From: Atopsyche davidsoni
Taxonomy: Eukaryota; Arthropoda; Insecta; Trichoptera; Hydrobiosidae
Reading direction: 5' to 3'
DNA: 64,000 nt
NCBI GenBank assembly: GCA_022113835.1
Contig: JAILWY010000007.1
Location: 12,005,001-12,069,000, forward strand
Positions 23,486 to 35,400 of this stretch are shown piece by piece (position 1 is the first letter of the stretch; each line of letters begins with the position of its first letter). The notes under the pieces were generated by a model. The model did no database searches. It worked only from the letters and a program-made list of their open reading frames with translations, and was not told the origin of the DNA. Both the position numbers and the translations under genes were made by a program.

Positions 23486-25174
23486 TTTTCAAAGGTTTTC
23501 TTAGTTGTTTAATCGAAACGGAAACGCAACCATGATGGAAATGTTTTTTGTTTTATTACTTCACTAATATTTAAATTAGTTTTTATGACGGAAGCTGGTT
23601 GGAGTTTCTTTAATTTTACAGTGAATAAATTGAAACGATGTCATTATAAGTTCAACTAAACTGATTCTGGAAGTCACTTTGATAAAAAAGGCAGCAAATC
23701 TCATTACATTTGCTACAATTGATATCATAAATAATAAAAATTACAAAGAAAAAAAGTAATCAACTGGTTGAAATACGTAAAGAACTTTCAAAATGCTCAT
23801 CAATATTTATATATTTTAATTTTTAAAATACGATACATTATGTTTATTTGCGATTTAGTAGGAATTTTAGCAATTAACCAAAAAGCTTTTTAAAGGCTTT
23901 GACAGATAAGAGATACATCATTTATAAAATATTTGTAATTATCTAGGATATACTAAATTCATTCGTTTTTAATTTTAAAACTAGCGGAAAAGTGAAAAGT
24001 GAAAAGTATAAAGTAATAAGTAAGATAAAAAAGAATTCCCGATTTATTATTGAAATTGTTCTGCTTTTTTTAAAAGAAACATTTTAAAAACCTTGTCTCT
24101 TCTTAAAACAATCTTTGAAATCTTTGAGATAACTTTAAATTATTTGGTAAGATATTGTGTTTTAATGAAAACCCAGTTGAAAAGTCCTGAAAAGTTTTAA
24201 TGATATGAAAATTTTATACTGTCCTAAATTCACTTCATCGTGAAGTATTAGCATTTAATATACAACTTAATTATTTACTCTAATAAATCCATTAATAAAC
24301 CAAAATATATAATACTGATTCCAATTTTAAAGAATTTTTAGACATTAACACCACACATAGAAGAACGATGATTAAGATACATAAATTAGTTTGAAAAAAT
24401 GGCTTGAGTTTCTAAAATGATATTTAAATATATTTAATAGTGATATTGTAATAATTGATAGAAGTTAATATATTATTTGAATACCTTAGTAATAGGCTTA
24501 TAAATCTCACTTACAAGGTCCCTTTAAACGAGCAATATAGAAGGCTATACCAAATATTAAGGGTAGGGGGATAAACGCGCCCCGGGTGACATAAAACGGA
24601 GGCCTCTTGCCAAAGGGAAGGACGCCTGGACAGAAATGAGGTAACATCCAAGGGTAGCAGGTTACTTGATGTATGATATACATAAATATAAAATGAAACA
24701 CACTACCCTATGAAGAAACTGAAACCTTTTTTGATATTATCAACGATCAAGTTACAGGTGATTTAATTTTTTTATTTCCCTGGAGATACAAATTTTTCGA
24801 GTATTTTTTAGCATCAAACAATGAGTTTTTGTTAGTTTAAGTTCATTAGTTTAATTAATAAGTCTAGACCCTGGATTACATTTTCGATTACCATAATTTT
24901 TATATAAAGATTCTTATATTATTATATTTGATGACTGCAAAAAAAAAACTTGAATCATAAGTTATTTAAGTAGATTTTCAAACGAGAATTCTACGAAATG
25001 GTAATACGAAAATTCGAAAATCCTGAAAAAAATACGACTGTGTTTAAAGTATAATATAAAATTTAATTATTTTTATATACTTATATATATATGTTTATTT
25101 TGTGGATTGAACGTGAATTAAGTGCGTTTAAATTACCTTTACAGGCTTATATTACTTACTAATATGATTAGGCA
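23486..25174. other. Mostly AT-rich non-coding stretch
   Basis: 24,515-24,665 is a GC-richer block (GGGTAGGGGGATAAACGCGC, GAGGCCTCTTGCCAAAGGGA) open on the minus strand for 64 codons without recognisable features. The rest shows nothing. Confidence 0.4.
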
Positions 25175-25229
25175 TTATTTTTTCACATATTGAAAATGAT
25201 TTAAAGACACTCTCAGAAAAATATAATCG

Positions 25230-25302
25230 TGCCTTGTGTAGGATTTGAACCTACATCTCCAAGCTTATATGGCCGGTGTACTGACCCTTGTACTGACGAG
25301 TC
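25230..25302 (-). tRNA. tRNA-like unit, left copy (likely pseudo-tRNA or SINE head)
   Basis: On the minus strand 73 nt fold as a cloverleaf: acceptor GACTCGT with ACAAGGC (two mismatches), D stem GTAC/GTAC with an 8-nt loop, anticodon stem CCGGC/GCTTG with two mispairs, 5-nt variable loop, and T stem GTAGG/CCTAC with loop TTCAAAT. The anticodon loop CATATAA lacks the invariant U33, so a functional tRNA is unlikely. The anticodon position would read TAT. Confidence 0.4.
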
Positions 25303-25485
25303 ACCTCTGTTAATCGAGAATTTTTAACAATCATAATCTACACACGAACCAATGTGCCCAGACCAATCAATATTTAAAATTCCAGATGTGATTAAAACCG
25401 CTTCACTTGTTACTTTGGTTTAAAAGTCCAGTGCTTGCAAATCACTTAATATTGATTGGCCTGGGCAAATTGGTACAATAGAGGT

Positions 25486-25558
25486 GACTCGTTAGTACAA
25501 GGGTCAGTACATTGGCCATGTAAGCTTGGAGATGTAGGTTCGAATCCTACACAAGTCA
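25486..25558 (+). tRNA. tRNA-like unit, right copy (likely pseudo-tRNA or SINE head)
   Basis: 73 nt fold as a cloverleaf: acceptor GACTCGT/ACAAGTC (6 of 7 pairs), D stem GTAC/GTAC, variable loop GAGAT, T stem GTAGG/CCTAC with loop TTCGAAT. The sequence GGTTCGAATCC is a perfect RNA polymerase III B box. The anticodon stem is poor (TTGGC/GCTTG) and position 33 is A instead of T, so this resembles a tRNA-derived repeat more than a working tRNA gene. Confidence 0.45.
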
Positions 25559-25640
25559 CGATGATATTTTTCTGAGAGTTTCTTTAAATCAATTTCAATC
25601 TGTGAAAAAATATGCCCAATTATATTATATACTTATGTTA

Positions 25641-28600
25641 ATAATGAATCATGCTGAAGTGTGTGTCATGAGTCAGTCATGCTGAAATCTTTATCGGAAC
25701 TTCCCTGAACACTGAAGACCCGTGACCACGCGGTGCTATCTGCTACACAACCTAACCCAACCTACCCCTCGCGATTCCACAACACACGGGCTTACCGGGG
25801 AGGCACAGGCTCGCCTCGCTCCATCCCTCCTGACAGACTCAGTTCCACACCAGAAAACACAAACGAATTGATAGATATAAAATATTATTCGAATGCCGGG
25901 GAACGAGACCGTAAGGAAATAATGCTTTCTTCAAAAAACTACCCACATTTTTTTATTTTGATCGCGAATAGACCCATTGCTATTCTAGCTTACAGATCCT
26001 ATCGGTCATCTTTCCATTTCACTAATAAAAGTAACTTTTATATTATACTCATCTTTTTAGCTTCAATTTATCAAGGACACTCGTACCTGGCGTATAATAA
26101 TGAAAGAAAAAAAAAATACAAGATAATGAAACTATGCAAACTAGAAAAGGAATGAAAAACGACATTCGCTTTGCTTTATTTACGGCCTGGTCTTAATTCG
26201 ATCGAAAAAATTCAAAGGTTTCTGGAGGAAAAGTTGGAGACTGGAGGTGTTCTATTATTTCCAAAAATAGAGCTGACCTCCCTCAGGATCCTGCCGGCCC
26301 ACATCCTCGATGGAAGGAGTGTGCGAAATTGTGGAGAATCTGAGAGAGGACGTGCGTAGACTGTTGTATTTTTTCCGCCATTCTTTTAACATTTTTTTTG
26401 AGATGTATTTTATATTTTTGTGGTGTTGTGTTGACTTCAACACCGCGCGTATTTTTAACAAGCAATTTATCTGGGTGTTTGTTGGATTTATAAATAAAAA
26501 TGTCGAAAGGCAGAAATAATAGAATGCTTTTGCAGGTTTTTGCGGCTGTGTCGATGAAATTTACTATTGGGTGTTGTGCCACATTACGGCTTCATATGTT
26601 TATGTCGTTTTTGTTTCTCTTTCGGTGTCAGCATAACTGAGGCTTTGGTCAAAATCATGTGGATTTTTTAAGTATCACATTGCAAATATGGGGTTTATTA
26701 TTGGTGTTTGAAATTATGAATGTGCAGATATTCTGGTTCCATCCCAGCAGTTGGTGCTGGCGAGTATAAGCCGCTTAGCCGAGGAGAACTTTTAGATCGA
26801 GCCGGCTGCTCAGTCCTTACGCCCAACAGTTTTGCGGCAATATTAGTAATCGGCTCAGAAGGGTTTAAAAACCACCCCACATATCCTACCCTCTGGAATT
26901 CGGGTTATTAAAAATATTCAGCACTTGTAACATGTGATGGGTTGCTTGCTCGTATGTGCTGCTTTGGATTGAGGAAACCCCGACTATTAACCGTGCCATA
27001 ATCGATAATCGTGTTTTTTTTTAGAAAATATGGAGATTCACTTAGAGAAATAGCTTCTACATGTTAAGTAAAAATTTGTTATGTTTGATAAAAAAAAATA
27101 ATCGATAAAGACGACGTAGAACACTAGTGGCGGCTTTGTTGCAAAATCAACGTTGTATGGATAGTAGAGCATGGCAAACTGAGTGGCCTACGTAAGCTTA
27201 TATAATCTTCCCTTTGACAGAAAATCTTAAGACCATCTGAACATGACTATGGGATATTTCCACGTAAGGTCAAATGCCTGAAAATACAATAGACTAATGC
27301 CTCACACTGCCTATCTATAGTGGTTAATAAGCATAAATAGGTTGGGTTATGTAAGTCGTTGTCGGTTTTTATCTCTACGAGATCTTCAAAAATCAATCTC
27401 TTATTCATGTCGTCAACTAATGTCAATATTTAGCAAGCATTATCTCGTTGTTCACAGTGTTGACACTTTTGAAGTAATTAATAATTGCAGTGGCGAAGAA
27501 TTTATACCATACACGAAGGCTTAAATTTCAAGATCGCGTTTTTCCCACAACCAGCATGATACCTTTTTTATTTTTTATTCATCCGATGAATAAAAAGACA
27601 GTTCGATATATTTATACACAAAGGTGCTTCTTCAAAGCAAGTTGGTGACCATCTCACTGAACATATTTATATACTGGGGCAGTCTTATTAAATATATTTA
27701 TTAAATATAAATTTTACAAATTGTTATTTATTTATTGTTATAAAATTATATGTTCAGAATATTCAATATTTCGAGTGATTTAATAACTTTTTCGAGGGAT
27801 GGACCATGGGCTCGCAGTACAAGTTACGAGGAATGTTTGAAGAGAGGTCAGCTTCAGTAACAAAAGCCTGTTCTGTAAAAGCTACTTTTAATTGTGGGCT
27901 CTGAAGGGTCCATATTTATTGCTGAATATGGCTCAGGGCGGAAAGTTTTGAATTCGAAATAACGATACTGGGAATAGTTCATAATATAAAGTGATGCTTA
28001 GTTTGTTTGAATTACACGATACATATTTATAGAGCAAGAGAAAATTTCTCACATGATAGAACATTCTTGATCACTCAAATAAATAAAGTACCTCCATTTG
28101 GAAATAGAAGCACTTAAACTTTGATTTCATTGAAACATGTATTTCGTATTTAATTTATGAGACTCCATATTTCAACAGCTGGTTTATAATAATACGTGAT
28201 GTTTAGTTCGTTTAAATTTATAGATATTTATATACAGAGCATGATTGATATACCAGTAAGATTGATGGAATATGATAAATTATAGAAATAAAAACACCAA
28301 AACTTTATTAAGAATAACCGAACATCTACGAGATTACAATATTTTATGTGTGTTCCTTCATCTTGTAAAGATGTTGAATATTACAAAACCACTGCAAAAA
28401 AATATATATTTGTCGTAAACATTTGTGACATAAGTGTACATCACTTAAAAGCAGGTTAGAAAAAGATATCCTCATTTATTATATGAAAAACATATATTTT
28501 TATAGTTGTATTATTTAATAAATCTTTTCTTGTATTCGTGCTTACATTTTTATTCAGATTCGTGGTTTTGAAAAATTTTGTTTTTTAATACGCTTGCTTT

Positions 28601-28860
28601 TGAATGTTAACGAGAAAGCCATGGCTAATATAAGCTAAAAAGTCTTTTTTTAGATTTATTTGCCAGTTTTCAGAAAAGATAAGTCTACGACCAGACCTTC
28701 GTGGTTAGAAAGCGAGGTCTGTTTTGTTGAAAGTTGGTGTTTAATGACTGGCGCCTCGCTCTGGTGCCTCTAGCGATAATCGTCTACATAGTTTGTAAAC
28801 AACTTCTTTACCTGTATACCCAAAACTTTTTATTATTCAACAATTCACACTTAAATACAC
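25641..28860. other. Non-coding stretch with three GC-richer blocks
   Basis: Blocks at 25,715-25,850, 26,165-26,365 and 26,720-26,910 carry overlapping open frames on both strands (for example VGAGEYKPLSRGELLDRAG at 26,755) but no recognised protein. The third block, with GGTTCCATCCCAGCAG, may be an old repeat. The remainder is AT-rich. Confidence 0.35.
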
Positions 28861-28973
28861 ATTTTATTCATAGTAACCTTTAATTTTTTTATTGATTATT
28901 ATGTGTTTACCAAAATGAAATAAAATAAAATTATACGGACCACATACCACAGGAACACATATGTGTATATATA

Positions 28974-29528
28974 CACAAAGTGTCCAAAAAAAGTATCGGG
29001 CTTTTGTTAGTTCAGTAAAACAAAAACTACTAGTAATCAAGTTTTTTTTTTTATTGTTGATTATAAGAATACAAAATGGAAAATTATTTCCAAAAGATGA
29101 TGTTATCCAAATGGTGATCGTTACGCGCTGCTGGCACTCTTCTAATCTGGAACGAAGATTGCTGATAACACGCTGACACATAGCCCTCGATATTGCTGCC
29201 ATTTCTGACCTGATGTTTTGTTTCAATTCCGTTAGGTTCGTCGGATTATCCTCATAAACTCTGCTTTTGAGGTATCCCCATACGAAATAGTCAAGAGGGC
29301 CAAGATCGGGGCTTCTGGGAAGCCAGTTGATGTTACCTCTACGTGAAATGACCTTATTAGGTAATAATTCGTTAACAGCTTCGATTGATTGGTTGGATGT
29401 ATGGCAAGTGTGGAACCACGCTATTGAGTTGAAATCTGAAACTCCCGCAACTCTGGGCCCAAATTTTTTCGCAGCATATCGCAATAACGGTCACTATTCA
29501 CATTCATCCGATACTATTTTTGGACACC

Positions 29529-29531
<3 letters not shown>
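28974..29531 (-). mobile_element. Tc1/mariner-type element, internally deleted
   Basis: The left end reads GTGTCCAAAAAAAGTATCGG. The right end, reverse-complemented, reads GGGTGTCCAAAAATAGTATC. These are matched terminal inverted repeats next to TA dinucleotides, as expected for the TA-target Tc1/mariner superfamily. The 558-bp body carries only the C-terminal third of a transposase on the minus strand, so the rest was lost. The right end abuts a (TA)n tract. Confidence 0.8.
29050..29505 (-). pseudogene. Mariner-like transposase fragment, frameshifted
   Basis: The transposase would cut and paste the element through a D,D,D/E catalytic centre. From right to left, one frame gives NVNSDRYCDMLRKNLGPELR; the reading then shifts to a second frame giving HTCHTSNQSIEAVNELL, NWLPRSPDLGPLDYFVWGYL and KSRVYEDNPTNLTELKQNIR. 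Intact relatives have WFQQDGATCHT where this copy has WFHTCHT, so the segment holding the second catalytic Asp is deleted at the same place as the frame change. The third acidic residue, within RSPDLGPLDYF, is still present. The frame then runs on through the terminal repeat into unrelated DNA. The copy is inactive. Confidence 0.8.
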
Positions 29532-29565
<34 letters not shown>

Positions 29566-29576
29566 TGTGTGTGTGT
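29531..29576. repeat. (TA)n followed by (TG)n microsatellite
   Basis: About 15 TA units, a short interruption (AAA), then TGTGTGTGTG. It directly adjoins the right end of the mariner relic, whose target is TA. Confidence 0.9.
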
Positions 29577-29682
29577 CGATAAATTCATAAATAAAAAAAC
29601 TTGAAATATGGTGTTGGTATTAGTGGTTTTTTTTAAAACGTGTATACTCCTGAGGAGAAATACATGTAAAAGTTTCTAAAGC

Positions 29683-29843
29683 TTCATTACCGAGTGAGTT
29701 TTGTTCGACCGAATGATCGTTGTGGCGCTAGTAGCCTCTTGACTCCCCGCTAAGCCCAGCACTCGCGAGGGTCGGCGCCGCTCAAGGTAAGCCTGCGCTA
29801 ACACTTCCGGATAACAAGCTCTAGTTAGTTACTTGGTAATGAA
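29683..29843. mobile_element. 161-bp inverted-repeat element (MITE-like)
   Basis: The left end TTCATTACCGAGTGA and the reverse-complemented right end TTCATTACCAAGTAA match at 13 of 15 bases. The interior is GC-rich (CCCGCTAAGCCCAGC and neighbours) and has no coding sequence. Size and structure fit a small non-autonomous DNA transposon; the superfamily is unknown and no other copy is in the window. Confidence 0.4.
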
Positions 29844-29849
29844 CCACCT

Positions 29850-32300
29850 CTATCGAAGAGTACTACGTGCAGCATGCGAGAACACACTGAAACCTACCCA
29901 CGACAGCCTAAATTAATTTGGAATATTTAAACAACAAATTTCTAGAAGATTTTGATGGTGTCTACTTGTGGCACTCCCGTTTAAGCTATTCATATTGTTT
30001 GGAATAAAATACGGTATGCTTGAATATTTTGGCAGCCGTTCTTATCAGATGATCCTTGATTCGGTCCCCGTGTTGAGACCATCTTCAGATATGTAGAAAC
30101 TTCGGAATACCAAAACATAAGTCAAGTTAACAAAATACGATAAGCTTTACATATTTTTACTGATTTTCAACTGAAATAAGTCAATATATTTTTAGACTTA
30201 AAATATGGATAGTGTTTGGCAATTATATTTATATAAAATTGTTGATTTTATTTCAAAATTATTTTCATATGGAATATTCTGGATTGATTAAAAGTTTTCT
30301 AAATTTTCTGCAGACTTCTTTCAACAAGCCATGTTTCATATAATACTGTATATTTAATTTGAGTTTCATGAATTAAATAATTTTATTTCATGTTCTCAGT
30401 TATGAGTCAGTAAATAACAATCTAAAAAGTTTAACACTAGACAAATTGAGAAGTCTCGACAAGTATCAAAAAACAGTAAAATCAAAATAAAGCCTTCGCT
30501 CGCGCGGATATCATTCACTTTACGAGTGCTATAAAATTTCAGGAATTTCCGGTTTAGCCGAGCCCCTCTAACAACAGAGAGCTTTTCAATTTTTTTTCAC
30601 GTTATATTCGGTTGGTTCTGATAAGTTTTGTCTTCTGCCACGGACCGGGGAAGTATTTTAAATCAAACATAACTGGGGTGAGAGTTGCCTAATTTACGAC
30701 GTGAAAAATGTAAAAGAAATTCGCTTCTGAAATATGATTTATTATTGTGTGATTTAAGTAGTTTACGTTGCCTCTCAGAAGCATTTTTTAAAATTTAAAT
30801 AAGATGATAATACCTTCGCAAGTTTTTTAAGCGTGTAATTTAAGATATACCATTAAAATGTAATTAAGATATAATTTTATCTTGCCTATTAATTATAATT
30901 GCTTTAAAAAGGTTTTAAGTTTTCCATTAAACATGTTGATTATATCATTATATTAACGCTATTTTGCCATGATTGCTATGTTTTATGACGATATATTTTT
31001 ATAAATTGTCATGGCTGTCAACTAGAATGTGGAAATACAGCGTTATTGGATGGTTGAATGAAATTGGTGTGTTTATGTATTTTTATAAACATATTATTTA
31101 ATAAACATTGAAAGCATACTATCAGTGAGAATCGTGTTCAAATAGTTTATTTATATCATAAAATAAATTGAAAGGCTGACCTGAACTGGTAAAAAGATAT
31201 GTGATTTTGACACCGCGTGTCAAATTCATAACAAAAATACAATGTGAGCCGATAAGGCTATCAAAAGATTTAATAGTACCACAAATTTGTCTTTTAAAGC
31301 CTGTTTTTGAATCACGCTATTGCAATTTATAGCTAAATAACAAATGAATATCAAATAAAACCACCTACCTTCAAAACTTGTATATTCCAAGAGATAGAAT
31401 CGCACCTTATCTTTGGCGTTTTCGGTGTAATACTACCTGCAGAAGTAATCCGGAAGTTATGGCGACATGTCCCAGAGATACAGGCTCAAGTAATACCAAC
31501 TTTATAGGCACCTGTAAAACTTTCAGCACATATTTAGGGGAGCTTTACAACCCGAGGGTTGTAGCAAAAGCCAACTTACCCTCTGCGTAAGCTGCCGCTG
31601 AAGTCACCACTTCATTTCAATTTAAATATCCTTAAGTCATTTAAAAAAGTAATTTTGGAGTAGTTTGCAAGTCTTTATCTAGATTTGAAACTGTGTTTAT
31701 TATGACTATAAAGATAAAAGTAAGTATTTCTTTGTAGTTATTTTCATTATCACTGAAATAAATAAAATCAGCAGTTTGTTGACATTTTATTTTGCTTGGC
31801 AACAGTTACAATCTTTTAGTGTGTCAAACATTTAAAAAAGATTTGTAGGATACAATTCTCTAAGAAATTCAACGAAATTATCATTTTACTATATTTTCAT
31901 TTAAATAGTAAAACACAATGATATGCATCACACAGATCAAATTTAATTTTATTAAATAAATTTATATTTTAAATAATATAACTTTGAACTGAGATATATG
32001 AGTTTCATTTGAGCACCCACCATTCAAGGTTTCCAATACATAACAACATTTTTTTAAAAATATATCGTCAAGTCACAGCGAAATTATAATATATGAGTTT
32101 AGCTGTCTGTTAAATAAAATACAAAATCCGATATTTTTTTAGCTGCGTCAGTGCCTACAGAACCCAATTTTTACATAAATTGTCTGTGTATTGGGAATGT
32201 TTTTTTAATAAATCGTGCATTGACAGCAGCTTGGCATCATCTGATTTTGATTCAACTTTCTATGCATTTCAAATGATATCCGCAACATTGAATCCGCGAT
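29850..32300. other. Non-coding stretch
   Basis: 30,480-30,660 and 31,385-31,610 are GC-richer. In the latter, minus-strand CGCAGAGG|GTAAGT at about 31,580 looks like a donor, but the frame before it is stopped 13 codons upstream. Nothing else recognised. Confidence 0.35.
30028..30062 (+). repeat. Family B motif, copy 3
   Basis: ATTTTGGCAGCCGTTCTTAT followed by CAGATGATC. It matches the minus strand of 15,745-15,780 in spacing and most bases, so this is a dispersed repeat end. Confidence 0.4.
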
Positions 32301-32465
32301 ATAATCTCCACAGAGAAAATCAAAACAAAATCTGGCATTCTGGATCTGCGCCGCCATTTACTCGCCGGTCACCGTATCGTTTAAAATGGCCGCCGGACAA
32401 TGGCGGCTGGAACAAAGGATAACAAAACTCGGCGCAACAAACGCCTGCCATAACAGCAAAGGAGA
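32301..32465. promoter_or_regulatory. GC-rich island with clustered Pho/YY1-type motifs
   Basis: GCCGCCATTT (32,350), AAAATGGCCGCC (32,383) and AATGGCGGCTGG (32,399) occur within 60 bp, all around the GCCAT core bound by Pleiohomeotic/YY1 proteins. The first two face each other as an inverted pair. It may be an enhancer, a silencer or a Polycomb-type element; sequence alone cannot decide. Confidence 0.3.
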
Positions 32466-35400
32466 CTAATTCACCATTGTTAAATCTAAACAACCTGTTA
32501 TTCTACAGACATGTAACAAGCTCGCCACACAAAAACCATTGAATAGTTTGACTAATGGATTCATTGATTTACTTAACATAGTAATTTAAAAACATAAAAA
32601 AATATACGTATTCATTGTTTTAAAAATAAATGAGGTTATTTTTAAAGCAAAGAGTGATTTTATTTCGAAGGCTTTTTACATAATATGAACAAGGAATCGA
32701 ACACTGTTCAACTTATAGAGAGGTAGATTTATAAGAAATGTTAAGAAAAATTAGCGAATTTTTTACATCTTTTATTTAAAATATTGTTAAAAAATAATAG
32801 AGGGTCTTAAGCCATTTAAGTCTAAAGTGTGATTTTTGTTTAAAACTGAAAATGAGACCGCGCTGAAGACACGCATATATTCTATCCAGTGAATAACCAT
32901 GCGGCTTTTGAAAGCTATTATTAGATCAACGCGGCTCTTCATCCAGCAGTGGATTTGAAAGGTTGATGTGATATGACGTGATCACGATATCAAGGGTGGT
33001 TTTATTTTCGACGAAATTTGAAATTAGATTTTGTTTAAACGATTTAAAAATGTCAGCTGTCTTTACCACAGGATGAATTAAATTCGCCGGTTTCTGTCAC
33101 GTTCAGGATTTTTATAATCGTAATTTGGACATTGCTTCATTCTCGACATTTAAACAAAATTCGGAAAAAAGTGCCTGTGACAGTTTTATAAAATCGTTGT
33201 GCTACAAAAGGTAAAAATTGCTTCATTTATTGAAGTTAATACAGTCAGATAGAGTAATATTTTACTGTCACAAATATGTTAAATACAAGATGATATTGTC
33301 TACAATTTAAAATTTACAGCTTTTCAATTTTGAAACTTTGAATTTTATATAACGCAATGATTGCCATGTTGCAATATTTTTTTAATGATCAGTTGTGGCA
33401 TCAAATTAGAGCACGCAGTTTTACGTGAAAAAAATAAGTCATATTTAAGGAGAATATTTAAAAAGAAAAAAGGATACAAATTATTCATGAAAACGTTTCT
33501 GGTTCAATTTCACTTTAAAATAATATTTCTACATAAAAATGGGCATGCAGTGTTTTATTGCATATCCAACATTTTAACCATTTAAACTTTAAACTATCTA
33601 TTCGAATCAGTTATATTAATAATAAATTCAATTTTTGTTGATAATTTATGATTTCAGTTTCATTGCCTGAAAATATCGTTCCTGGTTATTATTTCCAATT
33701 ATTCCAAAGTACATTTTTACGAGTAGTATTTTTTTTGAGTTATGAATATTTTCACCAATTTGTATCTTTAATGATGATCCTATTTTTATTTGAGGATAAT
33801 AACACGGGTGATAAAAACAATACACAAAAAGCTCCATTGTAATATGACTTTGTTCAAAAATTATTTTAAAATATACAATGAGATCATTGATATCGTAGTT
33901 GGCTTTTCGTAGATTGTGATCAGGCTGGTTTTATTTGAATATATATATTTTTTATATCTATGATGCTGTCATATATAATTTCAGCCATTGATTACATCGA
34001 AATAAAAACGAGCATAAATAACAGTCCCTATTCTACTCTACAGCCATAAATTAAAGTTTACATAATGGCGTTGTTTTTTTTTGTTTAAATTTAGTGGTTA
34101 TGTTGCCACCGCAAATTTCGCATTTTAATATCGGTTTTTCAGGCTGAAAACCTTTTTTTTCAGACAGGAGATTGTTTTCAGATCTAATCAGCATAAATTT
34201 GATCTTACAGAGAACCGTCAGGCAGCGTTATACGCGATAATAATATTAGATAAAAATCCAATTACATAATAAATGCATGTAAAATATTTGACACAATATT
34301 GAAATTTTCATTTGTTCATTTCTGTCGATATAAATGAGTTGAAGTTAATTTTGGACGTAACCTCTCTTTTATTAATTTTTATTATTATTAAAGTTGAGTC
34401 ATTTGTCATAATGTAAATTTCGGGCAATTACTTTTCCCAGATAGAAATTTCTCCCTTAAAACCGAAAGAAACTTGTGAAGTATGATGGGCCGTGGTTGTT
34501 CAGGCAAGTTATATGATACTCTGTATCCGATTTCCATGGATTTGTTTGATCGTATAGTTTTGACGAATAACATCCCTAATTGAAGTTGATTTAAAAGAAA
34601 CGAAAGGAGTCTACTATTTGACCCTACATCACATATAAAATTTTTGTGCTCTGAATATTTTAAATAAATATGGAAAAAAGTTTGAATGATAGGTTTTATA
34701 TATATAAATAAATAGTGAATAAATATTAAAAAAAAAAAGGTTTTAGATAAATATAATTTCTTTATCCTAATATTATAGAAACGTTTTTGGTATTGAAATT
34801 AGGTATTTGTTTATCTTTATATATTAATTTTATACCCCCACATTCTGATTCGAGCAGTTTCCAAACTCTACCAACCCTTTTTGGCATTCACTTTGCTTAA
34901 TCCTCTAAACAAATATATCGAGTTGATGGATGATACGATGAATAAACAACGCACGCATTCACCGTAGGGCACATTTTAGGGGTTGAATTTTTTACGAAAA
35001 TTTAACTATTCATGTTTTTATAACTGATCTGGAAACCTCTCCATATATTAAGTATCTTTGAAAAGCTGGTTTTATGAAAATATTTATTTCGAAATAATTA
35101 AGATTACTTGCAAAGTATGAATAGTATTTGTATTATTCATTGAAATAACATACTATATAAGTATATATATATATATGTCCAATTTTAAATATAAAACATA
35201 GGTTTAATCATATAATGTGACGTGTTGATGCAAACATAGCAACAATATTGCCATAGAATGATTCTTTATTTTACATATTTTTAGGTGCTCGGATAAAAAT
35301 CTTGGTAGCAAAAACCTGCTAGATTTTGGAAAAATATTTTTTGGGATGACACAAAAAGAATATTGAATTTTACTGAGTTATTTAGAAAGATTCTCTGGTA

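Larger units (their letters stand above)
25175..25640. repeat. Head-to-head inverted pair of a tRNA-containing repeat
   Basis: Two copies of about 190-220 bp face each other across a spacer of roughly 70 bp. Each has, from its inner end outward, an AATATTGATTGGYCTGGGCA motif, a 73-nt tRNA-like unit, and a tail containing TTTTTCTGAGAGT and TGTGAAAAAATA. The left copy has an extra segment of about 35 bp between the inner motif and the tRNA unit. Arms are about 85-90% alike by eye, and homology extends well beyond the tRNA part on both sides. Confidence 0.75.

Noticed and set aside
25230..25558. Two functional tRNA genes
   Set aside because: Both lack T at position 33 and have mispaired anticodon stems, and the homology extends far outside the tRNA.
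25733..26155. 140-codon + strand open frame
   Set aside because: Composition shifts midway from GC-rich to AT-rich with no protein-like pattern; no family resemblance.
28961..29590. Plus-strand frames over the mariner relic
   Set aside because: They are antisense to the transposase fragment and partly made of the terminal repeats and (TA)n.
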